From an uncultured Synechococcus sp. (lineage in GTDB: Bacteria; Cyanobacteriota; Cyanobacteriia; PCC-6307; Cyanobiaceae): a stretch of 16,493 nucleotides of DNA. The notes under the pieces were generated by a model. It saw only the letters and a list, made by a program, of their open reading frames with translations. It was not told the DNA's origin and did not search any database. Below, piece after piece: positions 1 to 5,646 of the stretch (positions within the stretch are counted from its first letter, which is position 1; every line of letters starts with the position of its first letter). The position numbers were made by a program, and so were the translations under genes. Location: contig CALGVO010000224.1 of assembly GCA_937930135.1 (NCBI GenBank), forward strand, positions 1 through 16,493, in the 5' to 3' direction.

Positions 1-1409
1 TACATGGTGAATTCGTGGGGGTGGGGCCGCTGACGCAGCTGCTGCACCTCCTCGTATTTGATGTCGATCCAGTTGTTGATGAAGTCTTCACTGAAGACGC
101 CGCCTTCCATCAGATAGTGCTTGTCGGCGTTCAGTGCCTCCAGAGCCCCATTCAGAGATGCGGGCACGGTGGCGATTTGCGCCAGCTCATCGGCGGGCAG
201 TTCGAACAGATCCACATCCACGCCATCGCCGGGATCAATCTGGTTCTTGATGCCATCGAGGCCGGCCATCATCATCGCGCTGAAGGCCAGGTAGGGATTG
301 GCCAGAGCATCGCCGGAGCGGAATTCGAGGCGCTTCGCCTTCGGGCTTGGGCCGGTGAGCGGAATCCGCACGGCTGCGGAGCGGTTGCCTTCGGAATACA
401 CCAGGTTCACCGGCGCTTCAAAGCCGGGCACCAGGCGCTTGTAGCTGTTGGTGGTGGGGTTGGTGAAGGCCAGGAAAGAGGGGGCGTGCTTGAGGATGCC
501 GCCGATGTACCAACGGGCGGTCTGGGACAGGTTGGCGTAAGTGCCTTCACCGAAGAAAAGGGGTTGGCCGCCTTTCCAGAGGCTTTGGTGAACGTGCATG
601 CCCGTGCCGTTGTCGTTGAACACCGGCTTCGGCATGAATGTGGCGGTTTTGCCGTATTTCTTGGCAACGTTCCGCACCACGTATTTGTAGGTCATCACGT
701 TGTCGGCGGCCTGGATCAGCTCGGCGAACTTCATCCCCAGTTCGTGCTGGCCGGCGCCGGCCACCTCATGGTGGTGTTTCTCGATGGGGACCCCCAATTG
801 TCCCATCATCAGGAGCATCTCGGAGCGGATGTCCTGGGCGGTGTCGTTGGGGGCGACAGGGAAATACCCTTCCTTCAACTGAATCTTGTAGGCCAGGTTG
901 CCACCCTCTTCCAGTCGGCCCGAGTTCCAGGGTGCTTCGATCGTGTCAACGCTGTAGAAGCAGCCGCCTTCGCTGGAGTTGTAGCGAACGTCATCGAACA
1001 GAAAGAATTCCGGTTCCGGACCGAAGAAGGCTGTATCGGCCAGGCCGGTGCCCGCCAGGTAGGAGAGCGCTTTCTGCGCCAGGGCCCGGGGGCAGCGGTC
1101 GTAGGGCTCGCCGGTGCGGGGATCCTGGATCGAACAGATCAGGCTGAGGGTCTTGTGCCGATAGAAGGGATCGATCCATGCGGTGCTGGGATCGGGAACC
1201 ATGGCCATGTCGGAGGCGTTGATCGCCTTCCAGCCCCGGATCGATGACCCGTCGAACGCGAGCCCATCGCTGAACGCCGCGTCATCCACCATGTCGGCGC
1301 AGACCGTCAGGTGCTGCCATTTGCCATGCAGATCGGTGAATTTCAGGTCGATCAGCTCAATGCCGTCGTCCTTGATCTGCCGGAGAACGTCCTGTGCGGT
1401 CTTGGCCAT
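1..1409 (-). CDS. glnA: Type I glutamine synthetase, 3' end cut by the window edge
   Basis: This gene encodes glutamine synthetase, which makes glutamine from glutamate, ammonia and ATP, the main entry of nitrogen into cyanobacterial metabolism. Reading from ATG at 1409, 469 codons are open to the window edge, ending in HEFTM. The type I family is about 473 residues, so only a few codons are missing. Family motifs are clear: the N-terminal LKFTDLHGKWQH and FDGSSIRGW, the metal-binding FGPEPEFF, KHHHEVAGAGQHELGM, the ATP-site region MPKPVFNDNGTGMHVHQS, NRSAAVRIP and RLEFRSGD. Where enterobacterial enzymes carry the adenylylated tyrosine (NLYDLPPEE), this protein has DLFELPADE, so phenylalanine replaces it. 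This agrees with what is known of cyanobacterial glutamine synthetase, which is not controlled by adenylylation. Control is expected from NtcA through the promoter at 1447-1488. It diverges from apcF. The long open frame on the opposite strand is a shadow of the GC-rich codon use. Confidence 0.97.
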   Translation of the reverse strand, partial: MAKTAQDVLRQIKDDGIELIDLKFTDLHGKWQHLTVCADMVDDAAFSDGLAFDGSSIRGWKAINASDMAMVPDPSTAWIDPFYRHKTLSLICSIQDPRTGEPYDRCPRALAQKALSYLAGTGLADTAFFGPEPEFFLFDDVRYNSSEGGCFYSVDTIEAPWNSGRLEEGGNLAYKIQLKEGYFPVAPNDTAQDIRSEMLLMMGQLGVPIEKHHHEVAGAGQHELGMKFAELIQAADNVMTYKYVVRNVAKKYGKTATFMPKPVFNDNGTGMHVHQSLWKGGQPLFFGEGTYANLSQTARWYIGGILKHAPSFLAFTNPTTNSYKRLVPGFEAPVNLVYSEGNRSAAVRIPLTGPSPKAKRLEFRSGDALANPYLAFSAMMMAGLDGIKNQIDPGDGVDVDLFELPADELAQIATVPASLNGALEALNADKHYLMEGGVFSEDFINNWIDIKYEEVQQLRQRPHPHEFTM

Positions 1410-1446
1410 GAATGATGTGGGTGGCACGAAGCCTCAGTCGTGGCGG

Positions 1447-1488
1447 ACCGTAGGGAGAGATCAACCCCCTTTTTGTATCAAAGCGTAC
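1447..1488 (-). promoter_or_regulatory. NtcA-activated class II promoter of glnA
   Basis: On the glnA strand the sequence GTACGCTTTGATAC (1488-1475) is a perfect GTA-N8-TAC NtcA palindrome. It is followed by exactly 22 bases and then TACGGT (1452-1447), which fits the TA-N3-T -10 box. GTAN8TAC-N22-TAN3T is the published consensus for NtcA-activated cyanobacterial promoters. A transcription start near 1440 is inferred, giving a leader of about 30 nt before the ATG at 1409. That is too short for a riboswitch. Under nitrogen limitation NtcA bound to 2-oxoglutarate would activate glnA. The palindrome also lies 184 bp upstream of the apcF start, so an effect on apcF is possible but not shown. Confidence 0.93.
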
Positions 1489-1498
1489 ATTTCTGGGC

Positions 1499-1524
1499 CC
1501 TCGCTCGTCGGCCTCGCTCGTCCG
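1499..1524. repeat. Two-copy 13-bp tandem repeat in the glnA-apcF spacer
   Basis: CCTCGCTCGTCGG is followed immediately by CCTCGCTCGTCCG, matching at 12 of 13 positions. It starts ten bases from the NtcA palindrome, on the apcF side. It could be two helically phased sites for a regulator (13 bp is not a whole helical turn) or simple slippage. The function is unknown. Confidence 0.55.
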
Positions 1525-1525
1525 C

Positions 1526-1556
1526 CGCAGCCGTCATCCGCAGCGTGGCGGCTGCG
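1526..1556. repeat. Inverted repeat (8-bp arms) in the glnA-apcF spacer
   Basis: CGCAGCCG (1526-1533) and CGGCTGCG (1549-1556) are exact reverse complements separated by 15 bases. No T-run follows on either strand, so it does not look like an intrinsic terminator. It lies between the NtcA site and apcF and could be an operator or part of the apcF leader. The rest of the spacer (1557-1671) shows no promoter I would trust. Confidence 0.4.
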
Positions 1557-1671
1557 CCGGTTTTCGTCTTGGTAACCGTTTCTGTCAATTGGCCCATATC
1601 GCAGCCACCCAAAGCGTTTTCCAAGGTTCGCTGGTGTTACTTTCCAGCTTGTCATCGTCTAAGCCTGCGCC

Positions 1672-2196
1672 ATGCGTGATGCCATCACCGGGTTGATCGG
1701 CCGCTACGACCAGCTCGGTCGTTACCTCGATCGCTCCGCCATGGACAGGATCGATGACTACCTCTCGGAAGCGTCCATTCGGCTCAAGGCCGTGGAACTG
1801 ATCAACCGCGAGGCCGCTGAGGTGGTGCGCGAAGCGAGCCAGAGGTTGTTTGCCGGCGACCCGGAACTGCTGCTTCCCGGCGGCAATGCCTACACCACCC
1901 GACGCCTGGCCGCCTGTCTGCGCGATATGGATTACTTCCTTCGCTATGCCAGCTACGCCCTGGCGGCCGGTGACAGCTCCATCCTCAACGAACGGGTGTT
2001 GAACGGACTCGATGACACCTACAAGAGTCTGGGAGTGCCGACGGGCCCGACCGTACGCAGCATCACTCTGCTGGCCGAGGTGGTCTGTGAACGGCTCGTG
2101 GCCGAGGGTCTGGATCTCGATCGCTGTGCGGTGATCCGTCAGCCCTTTGATCACATGGCCTCCGGCCTGGCGGCCACCGACGTGCGCCAGCGCTGA
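1672..2196 (+). CDS. apcF: Allophycocyanin beta-18 subunit, phycobilisome core
   Basis: ApcF is a minor beta-type allophycocyanin subunit. In known phycobilisome cores it pairs with the core-membrane linker ApcE and helps pass energy to chlorophyll. The 174-residue protein is a full-length phycobiliprotein of the globin-like fold. Cys82, in AACLRDMDYFLRYASYAL, is the chromophore attachment site, and Asn72 sits at the position methylated in beta subunits. The beginning, MRDAITGLIGRYDQLGRYLD, and the diverged C-terminal half (PTGPTVRSITLLAEVVCERL) match ApcF better than ApcB, which usually lies with apcA elsewhere. The ATG at 1672 gives a normal N-terminus. It stands alone rather than in the apcAB operon, diverges from glnA, and is followed after 85 bp by an aminotransferase on the same strand. 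PcyA, encoded later in the window, makes the bilin this subunit is expected to carry. Confidence 0.93.
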   Translation: MRDAITGLIGRYDQLGRYLDRSAMDRIDDYLSEASIRLKAVELINREAAEVVREASQRLFAGDPELLLPGGNAYTTRRLAACLRDMDYFLRYASYALAAGDSSILNERVLNGLDDTYKSLGVPTGPTVRSITLLAEVVCERLVAEGLDLDRCAVIRQPFDHMASGLAATDVRQR

Positions 2197-2240
2197 CGAT
2201 CCGCTGCTTTCACCGTTGCAAACGCACATCTCTTCCCGTC

Positions 2241-2272
2241 TTGGCGGAGCGACTGCGTAGGCTTCACGCCAA
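2241..2272 (+). other. Possible RNA hairpin between apcF and the aminotransferase
   Basis: TTGGCG (2241-2246) can pair with CGCCAA (2267-2272), and an inner helix (2247-2250 with 2261-2264, one G-U pair) extends it across a two-base bulge around a ten-base loop. It ends nine bases before the ATG at 2282 and has no T-run, so it is a poor intrinsic terminator. It could limit ribosome access to the aminotransferase or protect the apcF 3' end. It may also be chance in GC-rich DNA. Confidence 0.3.
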
Positions 2273-2281
2273 CGAATTTCT

Positions 2282-3475
2282 ATGCAGGCCTTGGCGACAT
2301 CGCTCTCTCAGCGTCCGGTTGATTCGAGCCACCGCCGGGCTCTAGCCCCGATCGCCACACCGGATCGGCTTCTGTTGGGTCCAGGCCCTTCCAATGCCCA
2401 TCCCACGGTGCTCCAGGCCCTGTCGCGCACCCCGATCGGTCACCTCGATCCTCTCTACGTGGAGTTGATGAGCGAGGTGCAGGAGCTGCTCCGTTACGCC
2501 TGGCAAACCGATAATCGCCTCACCCTTCCCATGAGCGGCACCGGCAGTGCTGCCATGGAAGCCACCCTGGCCAACACGATCGAGCCCGGTGACACCGTGC
2601 TTGTAGCGGTGAAAGGCTATTTCGGTCATCGCCTCTCTGACATGGCGGGTCGTTACCGCGCCGATGTGCGGGTGATTGAGCGTCCCTGGGGAGAAGCCTT
2701 CAGCCTGGAGGAGCTCGAGGCGGCCCTGATCGAGCATCGGCCCGCGATTCTGGCGATGGTGCATGCCGAAACCTCCACGGGCATCTGCCAGCCGATGGAG
2801 GGTGTGGGTGATCTCTGCCGCAAGCATGACTGTCTGCTGCTGCTCGATACCGTCACCTCCCTTGGTGGCGTTCCCGTTTACCTCGATGCCTGGAAAGTCG
2901 ATCTCGCCTACAGCTGCAGTCAGAAAGGGCTGAGCTGTCCCCCAGGTCTCGGACCCTTCACCATGGGACCCCGCGCTGAAGCGAAACTCGCCTCCCGCTC
3001 CAGCAAAGTTCCCAACTGGTATCTCGATGTCTCCCTGCTGAATCAATACTGGGGGAGTGATCGGGTGTACCACCACACGGCACCGGTGAACATGAACTTC
3101 GGCATGCGGGAAGCCCTCCGTCTGCTGGCTGAAGAGGGTCTGGAGCAGGCCTGGGCCCGTCATCGTCGCAATGCTGAAGCGCTCTGGGCTGGCCTCGAGC
3201 GGCTCGGCCTGGTGCTCCATGCCCCCGAGGCGTTGCGTCTTCCCACCCTCACCACCGTGCGCATCCCGGAAGGGGTGGATGGCAAGGCCTTCAGCCAGCA
3301 CCTGCTCAACCATCACGGCATCGAAGTGGGTGGTGGTCTCGGCACCTTGGCCGGCAAGATCTGGCGAATTGGCCTGATGGGTTACAACTCCAATCCTGAG
3401 AACGTGGATCGCCTGCTCAATCTGTTTGAAACCGAGCTGCCCCGGTTCAAGTCGATCGCTGTCGCCGCTGCCTGA
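2282..3475 (+). CDS. Class V aminotransferase, alanine/serine-glyoxylate type
   Basis: This is a PLP enzyme of the alanine-glyoxylate/serine-pyruvate aminotransferase family, which turns photorespiratory glyoxylate into glycine using alanine or serine as amino donor. The 397-residue length is usual. The glycine-rich start LLLGPGPSNAHP (about 30-41), the cofactor-phosphate region MSGTGSAAMEA (about 84-94), the PLP aspartate in LLLLDTVTSLGG (Asp189) and the Schiff-base lysine in SCSQKGLSCPPGL (Lys215) are all present. C-terminal GIEVGGGLGTLAGKIWRIGLMG fits substrate and cofactor binding in the family. Cyanobacterial relatives were long labelled the small subunit of a soluble hydrogenase; nothing in this sequence supports a hydrogenase role. 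It follows apcF by 85 bp and could share its transcript. Its 3' end overlaps the convergent tadA by 29 bp. The amino donor cannot be read from sequence. Confidence 0.92.
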   Translation: MQALATSLSQRPVDSSHRRALAPIATPDRLLLGPGPSNAHPTVLQALSRTPIGHLDPLYVELMSEVQELLRYAWQTDNRLTLPMSGTGSAAMEATLANTIEPGDTVLVAVKGYFGHRLSDMAGRYRADVRVIERPWGEAFSLEELEAALIEHRPAILAMVHAETSTGICQPMEGVGDLCRKHDCLLLLDTVTSLGGVPVYLDAWKVDLAYSCSQKGLSCPPGLGPFTMGPRAEAKLASRSSKVPNWYLDVSLLNQYWGSDRVYHHTAPVNMNFGMREALRLLAEEGLEQAWARHRRNAEALWAGLERLGLVLHAPEALRLPTLTTVRIPEGVDGKAFSQHLLNHHGIEVGGGLGTLAGKIWRIGLMGYNSNPENVDRLLNLFETELPRFKSIAVAAA

Positions 3476-3992
3476 ACCAGGCCTCCAGTCTGGTTCTCGC
3501 GTCCGGCTCCATCACCCCACCCACCACGGTCATGTGGTGGTGGGCGCTCCGGTGCTGGCTGAGATCCACTGTGCTTCCCAGCGCTCCGCGTTTGCTGTCC
3601 CAGGCGGCGAAGATCACCTGGCCCATCCGGGCCTGCACCAGGGCGCCGGCGCACATCGGGCAGGGTTCCAGGGTCACCAGCAGGGTGCAGTCGTTGAAAC
3701 GCCAGTCCTGACGCAGTTGGCTGGCTTGCCTTAAGGCCACCAGTTCGGCATGGCCGAGGGGATCCCGTTGCCGTTCGCGTCGGTTGCCGCCGTAACCGAT
3801 GCATCGCCCCTGTCCATCCAGGATCACGGCGCACACCGGCACTTCGCCCTCACGGCCGAGCTGATCGGCGCGCCGCAGCAGCCGCCCCATCCAGAGACGC
3901 TGTTCCGCATCGCCCAGAACATGGTGGGAAGTCACGGCGCTCGTTACGGAGACCTGCCGATGGCACTGTGCCACCGCAAGGGAGAATGGCAT
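3447..3992 (-). CDS. tadA: tRNA-specific adenosine(34) deaminase
   Basis: TadA converts adenosine 34 of tRNA-Arg(ACG) to inosine so one tRNA reads CGU, CGC and CGA codons. The deaminase zinc site is complete: HAE (His81, catalytic Glu83) in DPLGHAELVALR, and PCPMC (Cys111, Cys114) in VTLEPCPMCAGAL. The segments VPVCAVILD and RMGQVIFAAWDSKRGALGS match bacterial TadA, though the usual glycine of VPVGAV is cysteine here. The 181 residues from ATG at 3992 include about 20 extra N-terminal residues compared with the family. A GTG at 3935 would give a more typical 162-residue protein and widen the gap to the divergent decarboxylase, so the start is uncertain. The 3' end overlaps the convergent aminotransferase by 29 bp. 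Confusion with cytosine or guanine deaminases is unlikely given the motif context. Confidence 0.9.
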   Translation of the reverse strand: MPFSLAVAQCHRQVSVTSAVTSHHVLGDAEQRLWMGRLLRRADQLGREGEVPVCAVILDGQGRCIGYGGNRRERQRDPLGHAELVALRQASQLRQDWRFNDCTLLVTLEPCPMCAGALVQARMGQVIFAAWDSKRGALGSTVDLSQHRSAHHHMTVVGGVMEPDARTRLEAWFRQRRQRST

Positions 3993-4036
3993 CTGTTCTG
4001 GCGATGGTCTTGGTCGGCAACCCCGCGCGCGAACCG

Positions 4037-5422
4037 ATGCTGACCCTGCCCTTCTTTGCAGCGCCGGAGGGGCTTGATCCGGCGCTGCAGGAGTTTCTCG
4101 ATCAGGCGAGCCAAAGGCTCTGTCGCTGGTTCGCCGATGCCGAGGGCCGGGGGCCGTTGCCGGCCCTCTCGGTGTTGCCGGCGATCGCTCCGGAGCCGTC
4201 CCCGCGCTCGGCCACCGCCCTGCTGGAGGACCTGCAACTGGTGATGGATGGGGCCTACCGCCCCTCCCATCCCGGCGCTCTGGCCCACCTTGATCCGCCG
4301 CCGTTGACGGCCAGCATCGCCGCTGATCTGATCTGCGCCGGCCTCAACAACAATCTTCTGGCTGAGGAGTTGGCGCCAAGCCTCAGTCACCTGGAGCGAC
4401 AGCTCTGCCAGTGGCTGGCCCAGCGCCTTGGCCTGCCCTCCGGCGCCGGTGGCGTGCCTGCCAGTGGCGGCAGCCTCAGCAATCTGATGGCCTTGGTGGT
4501 GGCCCGGCAGCGGGCTGGTCTCGGCGCCGAGCCTGGGGCGGTGGTGCTCGCCAGCGACGAGGCCCACGTGTCCCTCGACAAGGCGGTGCGCGTGATGGGG
4601 TTGCGGCCTGATGGCCTGCGCCGCATCGCCGTCGATGGCGATGGCGCCATGCGGCTCGACGCGCTCGAGACCGCACTGGAGCAGCTTCAGGCGGAAGGAC
4701 GACCCTGTCTGGCCGTGGTGGCCACCGCCGGCACCACCGTGCGCGGGGCGATCGATCCCCTGCCCCAGCTGGCGGATCTCTGTCGTCGTCGCGGGGTCTG
4801 GCTGCATGTGGATGGTGCGATTGGAGCCGTTTATGCGCTCTCCCCCGACACATCGGCTCCCCTGGAGGGGCTGGACCGTGCCGATTCGATCACGGTCAAC
4901 CCCCAGAAACTGCTCGGAATCACCAAAACCTCCTCCCTGCTCCTGGTTGCAGACCGCCGAATGCTGGTGGAGGCCTTCGCCACCGGTCTGCCCTACATGG
5001 AGCCGGCCTGGGGCGACGCCCATGGAGGCGAGCAGGGTTTACAGGGCTCAAGACCTGCGGAGATTCTCAAGCTCTGGCTGGGCCTGCGCCAGTTGGGCGA
5101 GACAGGGATCCGATCGCTGCTCCAGGGTGCCCTGCAGCGTCGTCAGCATCTCGAAGACCGTCTGGATCCGGAGCGGATTCAGGTCAGTTCCGGCCCTCTG
5201 CATCTGCTGGTGTGCCGGCCCCGCATCGGTGCGCCCGACCAAGTCGATGCCTGGTCGGCGACCACACGCACCAGGCTGCTTGAGCAGGGGTTCATGCTGT
5301 CGCGCCCTTTCCATGGCGGTTGCCATCCGTTGAAGGCGGTGCTGGGCAATCCCCACACCCAGAGTCATCACCTCGATCAGCTGGCTGCCATGCTCAATCG
5401 TTCGGTTCTGGAGAACGGCTGA
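4037..5422 (+). CDS. Group II pyridoxal-dependent decarboxylase, substrate unknown
   Basis: This is a fold type I PLP amino acid decarboxylase of group II, the family holding glutamate, aromatic amino acid, diaminobutyrate and aspartate decarboxylases. The segment SHPGALAHLDPPPL lies near the N-terminus. PASGGSLSNLMAL is the cofactor-phosphate region, EAHVSLDKA carries the histidine (about 177) that stacks on the pyridine ring, HVDGAIGA holds the PLP aspartate (about 259), and VNPQKLLGITKTSSLLL holds the Schiff-base lysine (about 291). The C-terminus keeps KAVLGNPHT. From ATG at 4037 the protein is 461 residues; upstream in-frame ATGs at 4004 and 3986 and GTG at 3968 are possible, but the last two would overlap tadA as started at 3992. 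Its TGA overlaps the next ATG (TGATG), so the following small protein is probably translationally coupled. Aspartate decarboxylation to beta-alanine or a diamine pathway are both possible; context does not decide. Confidence 0.87.
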   Translation: MLTLPFFAAPEGLDPALQEFLDQASQRLCRWFADAEGRGPLPALSVLPAIAPEPSPRSATALLEDLQLVMDGAYRPSHPGALAHLDPPPLTASIAADLICAGLNNNLLAEELAPSLSHLERQLCQWLAQRLGLPSGAGGVPASGGSLSNLMALVVARQRAGLGAEPGAVVLASDEAHVSLDKAVRVMGLRPDGLRRIAVDGDGAMRLDALETALEQLQAEGRPCLAVVATAGTTVRGAIDPLPQLADLCRRRGVWLHVDGAIGAVYALSPDTSAPLEGLDRADSITVNPQKLLGITKTSSLLLVADRRMLVEAFATGLPYMEPAWGDAHGGEQGLQGSRPAEILKLWLGLRQLGETGIRSLLQGALQRRQHLEDRLDPERIQVSSGPLHLLVCRPRIGAPDQVDAWSATTRTRLLEQGFMLSRPFHGGCHPLKAVLGNPHTQSHHLDQLAAMLNRSVLENG

Positions 5423-5646
5423 TGGCTGCACCTGCCTCGCCCCGTGGTCGCTGGGTGGCGATCGTCACCGGGGCCCTGTCGGTGCTGATCGGTGTGGTGT
5501 ATCTCGCCCTGATCACGGTGCTGGATTCCCGCGGTCCCATGCGTCCGCCGCCGCCCGAGGCCCTGGCTGGGGCGGCAGTCGTTTCGCCTCCCGCCGCTGC
5601 AGAGGTTCCACCACCCGCCGCAGCGCCGTCTCCAGAAAGCGCCTGA
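5422..5646 (+). CDS. Small single-pass membrane protein with proline/alanine-rich tail
   Basis: This 74-residue protein has a short basic N-terminus (MAAPASPRGR), one hydrophobic segment (about 12-33, WVAIVTGALSVLIGVVYLAL onward), then LDSRGPMRPPPPEA and a tail made almost wholly of Pro, Ala, Ser, Glu and Val. The positive N-terminus suggests the tail is outside the cytoplasm. Support as a gene: a clean ATG one base into the decarboxylase stop (TGATG), a credible membrane helix, and a segment after the helix that looks like small conserved picocyanobacterial proteins of unknown function as I remember them (not searched). Its last 134 bases run antisense to the 3' end of the GTPase gene, which probably accounts for the biased tail composition on one or both strands. 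Function unknown. Confidence 0.65.
   Translation: MAAPASPRGRWVAIVTGALSVLIGVVYLALITVLDSRGPMRPPPPEALAGAAVVSPPAAAEVPPPAAAPSPESA

Noticed and set aside
15..1247. 410-codon open frame on the plus strand antisense to glnA
   Set aside because: No recognisable domain, and the opposite strand encodes an unmistakable glutamine synthetase over the same bases. GC-rich codon use leaves few stops in this antisense frame.
1410..1475. Glutamine riboswitch in front of glnA
   Set aside because: The NtcA promoter predicts a leader of about 30 nt, and I found no match to the conserved core of the glnA RNA motif.
1461..1655. 64-codon minus-strand frame in the glnA upstream region
   Set aside because: It overlaps the NtcA palindrome, has no recognisable features and lacks a supporting context. 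A small peptide cannot be fully excluded.
1635..1656. Possible HLR1 (RpaB) site upstream of apcF
   Set aside because: Only one half (GTTACTTT) resembles the consensus; the second half does not match.
3515..3542. CACCAC/GTGGTG hairpin near the aminotransferase-tadA junction, considered as a bidirectional terminator
   Set aside because: It lies inside tadA in a run of His/Met/Val codons, has only a 6-bp stem and no T-run on either strand.
4181..4188. HIP1 octamer GCGATCGC (also at 9983-9990)
   Set aside because: Two copies in 16.5 kb is not far above what this base composition gives by chance, so it is not the enrichment seen in HIP1-rich cyanobacteria.
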